Shown piece after piece: positions 48,751 to 58,930 of a stretch of DNA of 64,000 nucleotides. The DNA comes from Acidobacteriota bacterium (lineage in GTDB: Bacteria > Acidobacteriota > Thermoanaerobaculia > Gp7-AA8), in NCBI GenBank assembly GCA_021325515.1, contig JAJPHC010000028.1, positions 62,001 through 126,000 of the forward strand, in the 5' to 3' direction. Positions within the stretch are counted from its first letter, which is position 1. Each line of letters opens with the position of its first letter. The notes under the pieces were generated by a model. That model worked only from the letters and a program-made list of their open reading frames with translations, was not told the DNA's origin and did not search any database. Both the position numbers and the translations under genes were made by a program.

Positions 48751-49127
48751 TGCCACGTGGAGGGCCACATGGCACCGCTGCCTCGACGGCAGCTCCACCT
48801 CGGTTCCTAAGTGGAGTGCGGACGCCTCGTCCGCACTTTGGTCATGCCACAGAGCACCGCCGCCTCGACGGCAGCTCCACCTCGGTTCCTAAGTGGGGTG
48901 CGGACGTCTCGTCCGCACTTTGGTCATGCCACAGAGCACCGCTGCCTCGACGGCAGCGGCTCGCGGACGAGGGCGTCCGCGCTCCACATCGGTTCCTAAG
49001 TGGAGTGCGGACGCCTCGTCCGCACTTTGGTCATGCCACAGGGCACCGCTGCCTCGACGGCAGCGGCTCGCGGACGAGGGCGTCCGCGCCCCACCTCGGT
49101 TCCTACGTGACGGCGGCTCCAGCTCGG
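48751..49127. repeat. REP-like intergenic repeats with GTGCGGACG-cctc-GTCCGCAC hairpins, three full copies plus partials
   Basis: cggttcctaagtggagtgcggacgcctcgtccgcactttggtcatgccacagagcaccg at about 48801, 48883, 48991. Confidence 0.88.
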
Positions 49128-51755
49128 TCACTTCCAGTTCGTCACGAGCTTCACGCCGACGCCGAACGACTCCGGAATCCTGTTGATCAGGAACTTCTGG
49201 CCGTCGGCTGTGCCGGTGTAGACGTGGCCGAGGTACGCGCCGCGTAGCGGAAAGAGCCTCGTCGTTTTTCCCACGGCCGGCAGCCGCCCTTTGTGCGTGA
49301 GCGTCACTGCGGTCAGTTGATTGGATCCATCGATGTAGTAGAGCTCCTGGCCGTCGGCACGCCACATCGGATCATCGCCTCCGCGATCGGAAAGCTGCAC
49401 GCGCTGGCTCAAGTCATCGACGGGAGAAACGAGCACGTCGTCGCGCCCATTGGCGGAGGCCACATACGCGATGTACGCGCCGTCGGGCGAGATCCGCGGC
49501 CAGTGCGTGTCGAGCCCCTCCGGCGTCAGACGCTTGCGCTCTCCTCCGGAAATCGGCATCGACCAGAGCGAACCGCCCGATGCATAGATGAGACTCCTGC
49601 CGTCGGGTGTGACCGCCAGGCCGCGCAGCGCCCTGTCGATCGAAGAGGGATTGTCGGGATTCACCGGCACGAGCACCGCAGAACCGTCGACCGGCTTGAT
49701 GATCAGCTTCGCGCCGCTGTTCGTGATCGCACTGCCGATGATGAGTTTCCCATCGGGTGACCACGCCGGGAACCCTGCCCATCGCACGTCGCTGCCGAAA
49801 TCGACGCGCGTCTGCGTGTTGCCATCCAGATCGCCGAGCCACACTTCGCGATTCGGATTTCCCTTGCTCAGCAACAACTTCTTCCCGTCCGGCGAAAGCT
49901 GCACATCCCAATACCGATCGGGACCTCCGATGGTTCCCAGCTCTCTCCCCGTCCGGTCGACCCACAGCAGCGTCGATGACACCGCGGCCTGTCCTTCGCA
50001 GTACACAAGATCGCCGGAATCCGAAACGGAGAATCCGCCGCGCCAGATGCCTGCGTCGTTGAGCACGTTCTCGGCGACGACTGCAGGCTCGCCGGAAACA
50101 ATTCCGTCTTCGCTCATCGTCTGCGCATACAGTCTCGCGTCGCGCACGAAGAGCAACTTCCCCGCCGAGTAGATCGCATTGCCGGTCGTGTTGATCACGA
50201 GCTTCTGCGTCTTGCCGTCGATCGAGCCGAGATAGACGGCGTTCGAGCCGCCGGTGTCGTCCTGATGATTGGCCGCGAGATAGATGAAGTGTTTGCCGTC
50301 CGGCAGGAACGACGGCCAGCGATGTGTCGTCTCGCGAGGGAGCTGCAGCTTCGTCACCGCCTCGGCCTTGCCCCCGCGATCGGAGACGCGGTAGATCGGC
50401 GAGAGCACCGAGGGAGTGAACACGATGACGCCTTCGCGCGACCAGGAGCCGCCGCGTGCCGCGACACAACTCGTGAGCGCGATCGGTGCGCCTCCCGCGA
50501 TATCGAGCCGCATCAGTTGATTGCCGGTGAAGAAGGCGATGTTGCGGCTGTCGGGTGACCAGAAGGGGAACCAGGCGTTCTCCGTTCCTGACAGCGCGCG
50601 CGTCTCGCCCGTCGCGAGGTTCCGAATCCAGAGCTGATTCGTTCCCGAGCCTGCGGAGAAGACGACGTAGCGGCCGTCGGGCGAGATCGCAGGAGGACCG
50701 CTGTTGTCACCAACGTTGTTGAACGATGTCTTCGCGGGGGGCGCGAGATCGACGACGAGATGCCGTGCGGCTGCAGCGCGGGCACGCCACCACATCGTCG
50801 TCGCAGCTGCAGTCGCGACCGCAAGCAGCAACGCGAGCGCCATCCATACCACGGGCTTCCTGCGCCGCGCCGCAGGCAACGCCGAGATCGTCGACGAGCT
50901 GCCGCTGCCGGCGATCCATCGCAGCTCGTCGGCCATGTCGTGCGCGCTCTGCCACCGCTCGCCGGGATCCTTCGCCAGCGCTTTCGTGATGACGCGCTCC
51001 AGCGCCGGCGGCGTCACCGGCTGCAGCTCCGACACCGGCCTCGGCATCGCGCTGACGATCGCGGCGATGACCGACGTCCGCGTCGCGCCGTCGAAGGCGC
51101 GCTTGCCGGTCACCATCTCGTACAACACCGCGCCGAACGCGAAGATATCCGTGCGCGTATCGATGGCCGCGCCGTCGAGCTGCTCCGGCGCCATGTACTG
51201 AAAGGTTCCGACGATCGCCCCTTCCGCGGTGAGCTGCCTCTGCGTCTTGTCGTTCGGCTCGGAATCGCCGAAGAGCTCCGTAGGCTTGGCCAGACCGAAG
51301 TCGAGCAGCTTCGCGCCGGAGCGCGTCAGCATGATGTTGCCCGGCTTGAGATCGCGATGAACGATCCCCGCTGCATGTGCGCGCGCCAGCGCATCGGCGA
51401 TGTTCGCGCTGAAGCGCAGCACTTCGTGAATGGGGAGCGGGCCGCGCTGGAGGCGCTCGGCAAGCGTCTCCCCCTCCAGGAGCTCCATCACGATGTACGA
51501 GAGCGCATCGCCGTCGTGCCCGACGTCGTACAGCGTGCAGATGTTGGGATGGTTCATCTGCGAGATCGTCTTCGCCTCGCGCTCGAATCGAATTCTGAGC
51601 TGCGCGTTGTTGGCGAATTCCGCCGGAAGGATCTTCAATGCGACGCTGCGGTCGAGCCGTGTATCGCGCGCGCGGTAGACCTCGCCCATGCCTCCCGCTC
51701 CGAGGGCATTGACGATTTCGTAGGGACCGAGACGAGTGCCGGATGTCAGGTTCAT
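49128..51755 (-). CDS. Serine/threonine protein kinase with PD40/TolB-like propeller
   Basis: LGAGGMGEVYRARDTRLDRSVALKILP, IVHRDLKPGNIMLT, DFGLAKP; repeated SPDGKxL motifs. Confidence 0.95.
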   Translation of the reverse strand: MNLTSGTRLGPYEIVNALGAGGMGEVYRARDTRLDRSVALKILPAEFANNAQLRIRFEREAKTISQMNHPNICTLYDVGHDGDALSYIVMELLEGETLAERLQRGPLPIHEVLRFSANIADALARAHAAGIVHRDLKPGNIMLTRSGAKLLDFGLAKPTELFGDSEPNDKTQRQLTAEGAIVGTFQYMAPEQLDGAAIDTRTDIFAFGAVLYEMVTGKRAFDGATRTSVIAAIVSAMPRPVSELQPVTPPALERVITKALAKDPGERWQSAHDMADELRWIAGSGSSSTISALPAARRRKPVVWMALALLLAVATAAATTMWWRARAAAARHLVVDLAPPAKTSFNNVGDNSGPPAISPDGRYVVFSAGSGTNQLWIRNLATGETRALSGTENAWFPFWSPDSRNIAFFTGNQLMRLDIAGGAPIALTSCVAARGGSWSREGVIVFTPSVLSPIYRVSDRGGKAEAVTKLQLPRETTHRWPSFLPDGKHFIYLAANHQDDTGGSNAVYLGSIDGKTQKLVINTTGNAIYSAGKLLFVRDARLYAQTMSEDGIVSGEPAVVAENVLNDAGIWRGGFSVSDSGDLVYCEGQAAVSSTLLWVDRTGRELGTIGGPDRYWDVQLSPDGKKLLLSKGNPNREVWLGDLDGNTQTRVDFGSDVRWAGFPAWSPDGKLIIGSAITNSGAKLIIKPVDGSAVLVPVNPDNPSSIDRALRGLAVTPDGRSLIYASGGSLWSMPISGGERKRLTPEGLDTHWPRISPDGAYIAYVASANGRDDVLVSPVDDLSQRVQLSDRGGDDPMWRADGQELYYIDGSNQLTAVTLTHKGRLPAVGKTTRLFPLRGAYLGHVYTGTADGQKFLINRIPESFGVGVKLVTNWK

Positions 51756-54415
51756 GGTGTTTGTTGTGCGGACCTCATCAGCCAGATCGCAGACTCTTCC
51801 TGATCTTCATTCACCATCAGGAACTTGCCGTCCGGTGAGATGTTGAAGAGGGTCACGCTCATCGGCAGGCGGGTCTCGCGCGAGGTTTTCCTTGCGATGT
51901 CGGTCACGGCCACGCCCTTCGGGGTCGCAGCGATGAATTCGTGATTCGAGTGCGGAATCCAGCGCGGCGCATTCGTCGAGTCATTGATGCGCTGATACGA
52001 CTTCGTGGCGAACGAATACGTCCACGTCCCAGAGAACGCCAGCGGTTCACGCACGATACCGGCCAGCATCGAGCCGTCCGACGAGAGCTCGGGAGAGAAG
52101 AGCGAGACGCCTTCCCTGATCGGAGGGAGGGTCTCGCTGCAGGTGATCGTGCCGTCCGCGTTGAAGGGACAGATGTAAACGCCTGATTCGTTGAACGTCA
52201 TCAGCGCGTTGCGTCCGGGGAACGGCTGCGGATACCAGATCGAGCGGCCGGTCGTCGTCGAGATCTTCTTCAACTCACTGCCGTCCGGCCGGATGCTGTA
52301 GATCTCGTATCGCTCGCCGCGCTGCGAGTAGAAGTAGATGTGCGTTCCATCGGCGGAAAATGCCGGACCGCGATCCTTCGGCGGATCGTTCGTGATCTGC
52401 CGCAGACCGCTGCCGTCGCGCTTCGTGATGTAGAGGTCTTCCTGCGCTGCGACGTTCTGAAAGACCCACGATTCACCATCGGGTGAGGGACTCGCGGCAT
52501 CGGGCTGGATCATGGCACCGGCGCGGATGCGCTGCGGCTCGCCCGTCATCCGCACTGTTGCCGCATCGAACGGAACGAGCCAGACGTTCTCCGTCTGTTG
52601 AAATGCCACGAACGCCAGATCGCCGGTGTTGCGGGCAACGCTGAAATGCCCGGCGAATCGCGCCGGCAACGTGAGCGGCTCCGGAGCGCCCGTCGCCTTG
52701 CCGCTCGCTTCGTCCATCGGCAAGCGCCAGAGGTTCGTCGTGCCGTCGCGATCGCTGGAGAAGTAGAGCCACTTCCCGTCGTTCGACCAGACCGGCGACC
52801 AGTCGAGCCACACATCATTCGTCAGGCGAACGAGCGTCTGCTCGGGCTTCGGCGCATGAGGATCGACCGTCCAGAGATCGCGCTGCCCGCCCTGTCCAGC
52901 AATGCCCCAGAACGCGATGCGATTGCCGTGCGGCGACCACGCCGGCTGTGCGACATCTGCGTCGAGCAGCTCGCGCTTCGCTCCGCTCTGCGCATCGATC
53001 AGGAGCAGCGGCCCTTTGCGGGAGCGCGCACGCGGCAGATGTTCGATGTCGTCGAGATTCGCGGCGATCTCTTTCCCGTCCGGCGACCACGCGGGATTGA
53101 AGCCGGTGTCGCACAACTTGCGGACGGACTCGCCGGTTGCCCCCATGATGAAGAGCCCGCCGCCGTCGCGATTCGAGCGGAAGACGATCTGATTTCCATC
53201 GGGCGAAAACGCCGGCTGCCAGCTCGACGCCGCCGCGTCCTTCGTCAGGTTGATCGCATTGCGTCCATCGACGCGCTGCGTGTAGATGTCGACTCGGTCG
53301 TTCGCAGTCTTACCGGCGAAGACGAACGTCTTTCCATCGGGACTCAGCGACGGAAATTCTTCACCCGCGCTGAACGTGAGCTGGACGAACGATCTCGCGG
53401 CAGGAGGCGCCGCCGCGGAGCGGTGCCCGATCCGCCAGCCGATGAACCCTGCGATCGCCGCGGAAACGAGCACGCCGGCGCCGATCGCAAAGGAACGTGA
53501 GCCCCGCGCTCCGGGCACATCGAGCACGGCATGATGCGTCGACGTACTCGCAACTGCATCGAGTGCGAATGCGATGTCGTGCGCCGACTGGAATCGCTCG
53601 GCAGGAGTCTTCTCCAGGCAGCGCCGCACGATCCGCTCGACGCCGGGAGCAACCGGCGTCCGCGCATCTTCGAGCTCAGGCGGATCTTCCTTCAGCACCG
53701 CGTTCATCGTCTCGACGGCGGAATCACGGCGGAATGCCCGGCGGCCGGCGAGCATCTCGTAGAGAACTGCGCCGAACGAGAAGATGTCCGTGCGGTGATC
53801 GACCGTCTGTCCGCGCACCTGCTCCGGCGACATGTAGCCCGCGGTGCCGACGACCATGCCGGGTGCCGTGCCGCGTTGCTCGGTGCGGTCGATCGTCGCA
53901 TCCGACTGCTCCGGCGACGTCAGCTTCGCCAGGCCGAAGTCGAGAATCTTCAGGCGGCCATCGCTCGTGATGAAGACGTTCTCCGGTTTCAGATCGCGAT
54001 GCACGATCCCTTTCTCGTGCGCGGCGGAGAGTCCGTTCGCGATCTGTCCCGCGTATTCGATCGCCTTGCGAATGGGAATGCGCGGGCCGCTCTCGTCGGT
54101 GAGGCCGTCGCCGATCTTGTCGCGGAGCGTCTCTCCTTCGAGCAGTTCCATCACGACGTACGCGGTGTTGTCGTGCGTGCCGACGTCATAGATCGTGACG
54201 AGGTTCGGATGATTCAGCGCGCCGGCCGCACGCGCCTCGATCTCGAAGCGATGCAGCCGGTCGGTATCGCGCGCGACGAGCTCCGGAAGAACCTTGATGG
54301 CGACGTCGCGCTGCAGACGGCCGTCGCGCGCAGACCAGACCTCACCCATTCCACCCGCACCGATGCGCGAGCGAATCTCGTAAGGACCCACTCGGGTTCC
54401 CGCCGTGATTTGCAT
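51752..54415 (-). CDS. Serine/threonine protein kinase with PD40/TolB-like propeller
   Basis: IGAGGMGEVWSARDGRLQRDVAIKVLP, IVHRDLKPENVFIT; repeated SPDGxxI motifs; ATGA-type coupling with previous gene. Confidence 0.95.
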   Translation of the reverse strand: MQITAGTRVGPYEIRSRIGAGGMGEVWSARDGRLQRDVAIKVLPELVARDTDRLHRFEIEARAAGALNHPNLVTIYDVGTHDNTAYVVMELLEGETLRDKIGDGLTDESGPRIPIRKAIEYAGQIANGLSAAHEKGIVHRDLKPENVFITSDGRLKILDFGLAKLTSPEQSDATIDRTEQRGTAPGMVVGTAGYMSPEQVRGQTVDHRTDIFSFGAVLYEMLAGRRAFRRDSAVETMNAVLKEDPPELEDARTPVAPGVERIVRRCLEKTPAERFQSAHDIAFALDAVASTSTHHAVLDVPGARGSRSFAIGAGVLVSAAIAGFIGWRIGHRSAAAPPAARSFVQLTFSAGEEFPSLSPDGKTFVFAGKTANDRVDIYTQRVDGRNAINLTKDAAASSWQPAFSPDGNQIVFRSNRDGGGLFIMGATGESVRKLCDTGFNPAWSPDGKEIAANLDDIEHLPRARSRKGPLLLIDAQSGAKRELLDADVAQPAWSPHGNRIAFWGIAGQGGQRDLWTVDPHAPKPEQTLVRLTNDVWLDWSPVWSNDGKWLYFSSDRDGTTNLWRLPMDEASGKATGAPEPLTLPARFAGHFSVARNTGDLAFVAFQQTENVWLVPFDAATVRMTGEPQRIRAGAMIQPDAASPSPDGESWVFQNVAAQEDLYITKRDGSGLRQITNDPPKDRGPAFSADGTHIYFYSQRGERYEIYSIRPDGSELKKISTTTGRSIWYPQPFPGRNALMTFNESGVYICPFNADGTITCSETLPPIREGVSLFSPELSSDGSMLAGIVREPLAFSGTWTYSFATKSYQRINDSTNAPRWIPHSNHEFIAATPKGVAVTDIARKTSRETRLPMSVTLFNISPDGKFLMVNEDQEESAIWLMRSAQQTP

Positions 54416-54466
54416 GGACGCTGGTGCTCATGATCGCACAAGCGCCGGAGAGGTCCGGAGGCAAGC

Positions 54467-54817
54467 TCAAACTTGCGCGATCGCGCGCCGAATCGCGGCC
54501 ACCGTCTCCCCGATTGCCGCACCCGGCTCGATGCCGGCGGAGACGTGCCCTCCCTTCACGGGCTGCACAAACTCGAAGAAGTTGCCGTAGCGGATCACGA
54601 CGTACTGCATTCCTCCGCAGTCGATGTTGCCGCGCTGCTCGATCAGCTTGAGCAGAGTCGGATTCACGATCAGCTCTTCGTACTTGTCCGATTCCGAGGA
54701 GCTGGCGTGATCGATGCCGGGGCGCTGGTTGAGCTCGAGCACTCCGTCAAGGTAGGTGGCAACGTATCGAATGTCCGGCGAAGCTTCGAAGAGAGTCGTG
54801 GCGATGCTCATATCCAC
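54467..54817 (-). CDS. Hypothetical protein
   Basis: Conserved-looking 116-aa ORF between kinase and hemerythrin genes. Confidence 0.55.
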   Translation of the reverse strand: MDMSIATTLFEASPDIRYVATYLDGVLELNQRPGIDHASSSESDKYEELIVNPTLLKLIEQRGNIDCGGMQYVVIRYGNFFEFVQPVKGGHVSAGIEPGAAIGETVAAIRRAIAQV

Positions 54818-54850
54818 ACAACACGCGCCGCGCCGTTCGCGTTCGCGCGA

Positions 54851-55498
54851 TCAGGAGCCTGCGATGTGCTCGTCGAGCTCCTCCCACTGCCATTCGTTCC
54901 ACCACTCGCGCTCGACGCCGCCGCAGGTATCGCCGTACGCCGGACACATGACACACCCTTCGCCGCGAACGGCATCCTCCGCGGCGGCGGTCCCGTAGCG
55001 GCTGATGAGCTCCGCGCCGCGCGCCGCAACGGCGGCCACATCGTCGGGGATCTCGCCGCACGGCAACTCGACGATCTGATTGCGCCGCAATTGCTGCTCG
55101 CTTTCGGGAAAGAGAACGGAGTTCTCGGCATCGATGTGCGCCCACAGCGCGCGCGAATAGTCGACAGCCACACGCTCGAACTCACCGAGGTTGGCGTCGT
55201 CCAGTGATTGGCGCATCGATCGGAGAGCGCTCGCTCCCGCCGCATGGTCATTCAGCAGCACCGCGATCGGACCACGGTCTGCCGGAAGCAACGCGTGATC
55301 GCGCAACGCAGGAAAGAGCACGCCTTCCTCTCGCTGGTGGTGCCAGCGGCCGGCATAGGTCTCGAGAAACTCGACGAAGAGGAATCCATCCTGAAGCTCC
55401 GCCTGCCGGTGGACGAGTCTGGCCGTATAGCCTCGAAGCGCTCCGAGGACCTGCTCGATCAGTTCGTGTTCGCGCTGAAGATCGTCGAGCAGCTTCAT
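54851..55498 (-). CDS. Hemerythrin-domain protein
   Basis: LQREHELIEQVLGAL...HHQREEGVLFPAL...LNDHAAGASALRSM...HIDAENSVLFP. Confidence 0.9.
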   Translation of the reverse strand: MKLLDDLQREHELIEQVLGALRGYTARLVHRQAELQDGFLFVEFLETYAGRWHHQREEGVLFPALRDHALLPADRGPIAVLLNDHAAGASALRSMRQSLDDANLGEFERVAVDYSRALWAHIDAENSVLFPESEQQLRRNQIVELPCGEIPDDVAAVAARGAELISRYGTAAAEDAVRGEGCVMCPAYGDTCGGVEREWWNEWQWEELDEHIAGS

Positions 55499-55576
55499 GG
55501 CCAGCAGTGAATCAGCAGCGATCCACGAGCGCCATGCGTTTCGTCATATCGAGCGGAGGGAATCTGAAAGGTCGTC

Positions 55577-55837
55577 CTACCCACCGATCTCGTCGATGTA
55601 GCACCACTTCCACGACTCGCCGGGCTGGAACGACTGGATCACAGGATGCTTTGTCCGGTGATAGTGCTTCGTGGCGTGCTTGTTCTTCGAGGAATCGCAG
55701 CAGCCGATGTGCCCGCAATGGAGGCAGCGGCGGAGATGGACCCAGCCATCGCCCGATTGCAGACACTCCTCGCACCCCTCGGGCGTTTTCGCGGGTGCGT
55801 CATCGGTGGTCTCGAGGTGCTCACAGGTCGAAGGCAT
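55577..55837 (-). CDS. UBP-type zinc finger protein
   Basis: CEECLQSGDGWVHLRRCLHCGHIGCCDSSKNKHATKHYHRTKHPVIQSFQPGESWKWCYIDE. Confidence 0.92.
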   Translation of the reverse strand: MPSTCEHLETTDDAPAKTPEGCEECLQSGDGWVHLRRCLHCGHIGCCDSSKNKHATKHYHRTKHPVIQSFQPGESWKWCYIDEIGG

Positions 55838-55839
55838 CG

Positions 55840-56727
55840 CTAACTCCTCTCCAGCGCGGCGCGATCCCACCGGCCGCACTCTGCCGCGGCGGCGTAGGTC
55901 GTCCGGCAGAAGTCGAGCAGCATCTGTTCCGGATTTTCCGCGCTGCGGAGGTCGTCATAGTGAAGATAGAAGCCGCCGAGGGGCTCGTTGTAATACGCGG
56001 CGGCGGGTCGTACGGGCATGGCGCGAAACCCTTGCGGTTCCGGTGCCGCATAGCTGTAGAAGGATGCCCGCGGCAGACGGCTGTCGCCGGGCCAGAAGCC
56101 GGCGCTGCTCACCTCGTGAGAATAGGCTTCACGCGTGACCGGATCGGCGTCTTCGCGCTGCGGAGCGCGGCGGCCGGAGAAGCGCGTCACCGCCAGATCG
56201 AAACTGCCCCAGAAGAAATGCACCGGGCTGCACTTGCCGATGAACTCTCCGCGAAACGCGCTGAATACGTCGTGCGTCCGCGCGAGCGCCCGCCAGAAAC
56301 GCTGCGCGTACTCCGCGTCGTAGGACTTGTGCTGAACGTCGCGATCGAGCGGAATCGGATTCTCGCATTCCACCGGCATCGTCCAGATGGTGCAGTCGAT
56401 GGTTAGCTCCTTCAGCCTGGCGAACACCTCATCGTGAAAATCGGCGACCGTGCGCGGCGCGAGCGCGACATCCTTCATCGCGCCGTCACTCGTCCGGATG
56501 TGCAACTGATGATCGATGAAGTCGAGCTCCATCTCGAACCAGCGGCCGCCGAGCGGAATGATCGATGTCGTCAGTCCGCGCGCGGAAACGTACAGCGGCA
56601 CGTGCCACCAGTGATTGACGGGAGGCGTCAGCGCCATCCGGATCTTGCCGACGACCTGCATCCAGCGATTCAGCGTGTCGAGGGTCGCCCACCACGCATC
56701 GAGGGGAAGGTCGGGCCAGTCCTGCAT
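55840..56727 (-). CDS. DUF5996-like protein
   Basis: WPDLPLDAWWATLDTLNRWMQVVGKIRMALTPPVNHWWHVPLYVSARGLTTS. Confidence 0.8.
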   Translation of the reverse strand: MQDWPDLPLDAWWATLDTLNRWMQVVGKIRMALTPPVNHWWHVPLYVSARGLTTSIIPLGGRWFEMELDFIDHQLHIRTSDGAMKDVALAPRTVADFHDEVFARLKELTIDCTIWTMPVECENPIPLDRDVQHKSYDAEYAQRFWRALARTHDVFSAFRGEFIGKCSPVHFFWGSFDLAVTRFSGRRAPQREDADPVTREAYSHEVSSAGFWPGDSRLPRASFYSYAAPEPQGFRAMPVRPAAAYYNEPLGGFYLHYDDLRSAENPEQMLLDFCRTTYAAAAECGRWDRAALERS

Positions 56728-56757
56728 GGTTACCACTGGAGGAGTGTAACGAACAAC

Positions 56758-57552
56758 GTGATCCTTGCGCTCGCGCTCGCCTTCGCGACGAACATCGAGA
56801 TGCCGGGTGAGCGCCTGCTCGTAACGCTGCCTCACGCGCACGATGCCGCAACCGCGAGACAGGTGATCTGGAGTGAAGAGCCTCTCATCGCCACGATCAC
56901 GCTCGATGTCTGGGATCTGCCCGGCGAGCCCCTTCGCGAGATCGCCAGAACTGACCAATGGCACGACGCTGTGAGCCTGACGCTGACCTCCAGACGATCG
57001 AAGAGTGCGCTCCCGAAAGTCTTCGTGCGTGAGGCGCGGCTCCGCAGCTCGCCGCCGGTCATCTCTCTTCAGGCCACGTACACCTTCGGAATGCTCGCGG
57101 CTGGAGATTACGAGCTCCAGGTGCGTGCCGGCCGGTCTCTGAGGACGCTGGCTGTCAGAGTGCGCAGCGGCAGCGAGCCTGAATGGCGCGATCTCTATCT
57201 GCGCGACAAGGCGGACAAGACGAACGACTACCGCACCTTCCGCGCGCTCGAACTGGAGCGCTTCGCACGCGATCCGACGAGAACCGACGCGGCCCACAAA
57301 CTTCTCGATCGTTCACTGAACGAAGGCAGTGAAGCCGAGATTCGCCAGGACATCGATCGCGTCATCAAAGCGAACGGGCGCCCCATCAAGCCCGTGAAAC
57401 AACCTTACCTCCACAGCCTTCTGCTGGCGCAGGCGAGCGTGCCGGAGCTCGTCGCCCACCGCCCCGACTGGATGATGTATTTCGACAGCAGCGAGATGGC
57501 GTTCGTGATCTACTCACGTTCCAGGCACATCGTGCTAAGAACATTCCGCTGA
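56758..57552 (+). CDS. Hypothetical secreted protein
   Basis: GTG start, signal-like VILALALAFATNIEMPGER; no recognised domain. Confidence 0.55.
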   Translation: MILALALAFATNIEMPGERLLVTLPHAHDAATARQVIWSEEPLIATITLDVWDLPGEPLREIARTDQWHDAVSLTLTSRRSKSALPKVFVREARLRSSPPVISLQATYTFGMLAAGDYELQVRAGRSLRTLAVRVRSGSEPEWRDLYLRDKADKTNDYRTFRALELERFARDPTRTDAAHKLLDRSLNEGSEAEIRQDIDRVIKANGRPIKPVKQPYLHSLLLAQASVPELVAHRPDWMMYFDSSEMAFVIYSRSRHIVLRTFR

Positions 57553-57669
57553 TCTACACGTCGTGGATTCAAAGGGCGCGACATCCCCTGACCCTTTCGC
57601 TACGGAGTGTTTACAACCCCTCCGCTGTTCTCAACCGCTATCCTGTCCGGATTCGAGGTGCTCAACCCC

Positions 57670-58797
57670 ATGATGAAACGAATGCTTCTGATGCTGGCGG
57701 CCGTGTTCGCTTTTCTCGCGATCATCGGCTCGATCAAGTACACACAATTCAAAACGATGGCGCAGCAGGGTGCCTATGCGCCGCCGCCTGAAGCCGTCAC
57801 GACGACCGTGGCCAAAGAAGAGCAGTGGCAGACGACGATCTCCGCGATCGGCAGCGTCGCCGCGGTGAACGGCGTCACGGTCAGCGCCGATCTTCCGGGC
57901 ATCGTCACGGAGATCCTCTTCGACTCCGGCAAGCCGGTGGCGAAGGGCGAAGTGCTGGTGCGTCTCGACACGCGCCAGGAACGGGCGCAGCTCGCCGCCG
58001 CGGAAGCGCAGGCCGAGCTCTCGCGCGTCGAGCTTTCCCGCTCGAAAGGCCTTCTCTCCAGCGGTGTGCTGCCACAATCGACCTTCGACAGCGTCGCCGC
58101 GCAGAACAAGCAGGCGGAGGCGCGGGTGGGTGAGATCAAAGCGACGATCGAGCGCAAGACGGTGCGCGCTCCCTTCTCCGGCGTTCTCGGCATCCGCCAG
58201 ATCAACCTCGGCCAGTATCTCGAAGGCGGCGCGCCGATCGTGTCGCTGCAGGCGCTCCGTCCGGCGTACGTCAATTTCAACGTGCCGCAGCAGGACATCG
58301 CCACGCTGCCGGTGGGAACCATGGTCGAGGTGACCTCCGACGCAATCGGCGGATCGGAGAGCGGCAGAGTGATCGCGATCGACTCGCACATCGATGAGGC
58401 GACGCGCAACGTCCGCGTGCAGGCGGTTTTCGACAATACCTCAGGAAAGCTGCGCCCCGGCATGTATGTCGATGCGCATCTCCCGCGCGGCGTCGCGTCG
58501 ACCGTCATCACGCTTCCCACGTCGTCGATCAGCTACGCACCATTCGGCGACTCCGTCTTCATCGTCGAGCAGTTGAAGGATCCGAAAGATCCGGAGAAGA
58601 CCTACCGCGGCGTGCGCCAGCAGTTCGTGAAGCTCGGCGGCTCGCGCGGAGATCTCGTCGCGATCACGAGCGGCGTGAAAGCCGGCGAGGAAGTCGTGAC
58701 CTCCGGCGTGTTCAAGCTGCGCCCCGGCGCCGCCGTCAACGTGAACAACAGCATTCAACCGGCGAGCAGCGCAACGCCCAAGCCGGAAGATTCGTAG
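57670..58797 (+). CDS. RND efflux periplasmic adaptor
   Basis: NGVTVSADLPGIVTEILFDSGKPVAKGEVLVRLDTRQERAQL...RAPFSGVLGIRQINLGQYLEGGAPIVSL. Confidence 0.94.
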   Translation: MMKRMLLMLAAVFAFLAIIGSIKYTQFKTMAQQGAYAPPPEAVTTTVAKEEQWQTTISAIGSVAAVNGVTVSADLPGIVTEILFDSGKPVAKGEVLVRLDTRQERAQLAAAEAQAELSRVELSRSKGLLSSGVLPQSTFDSVAAQNKQAEARVGEIKATIERKTVRAPFSGVLGIRQINLGQYLEGGAPIVSLQALRPAYVNFNVPQQDIATLPVGTMVEVTSDAIGGSESGRVIAIDSHIDEATRNVRVQAVFDNTSGKLRPGMYVDAHLPRGVASTVITLPTSSISYAPFGDSVFIVEQLKDPKDPEKTYRGVRQQFVKLGGSRGDLVAITSGVKAGEEVVTSGVFKLRPGAAVNVNNSIQPASSATPKPEDS

Positions 58798-58808
58798 GTT
58801 CGCACTTC

Positions 58809-58921
58809 ATCCCGAGCAACAGCGAGGGATCAACGGATACACCGGCAGTCTTGAAGGTTCGTGCACGGAGAGTGGGATCGTACGCGCGGTATGAGCGTTG
58901 ATCCCCCGCTTCGCTCGGGAT
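58809..58921. repeat. REP-like inverted repeat between RND adaptor and pump genes
   Basis: atcccgagcaacagcgagggatcaacg ... cgttgatcccccgcttcgctcgggat. Confidence 0.8.
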
Positions 58922-58930
58922 AAATCGACA

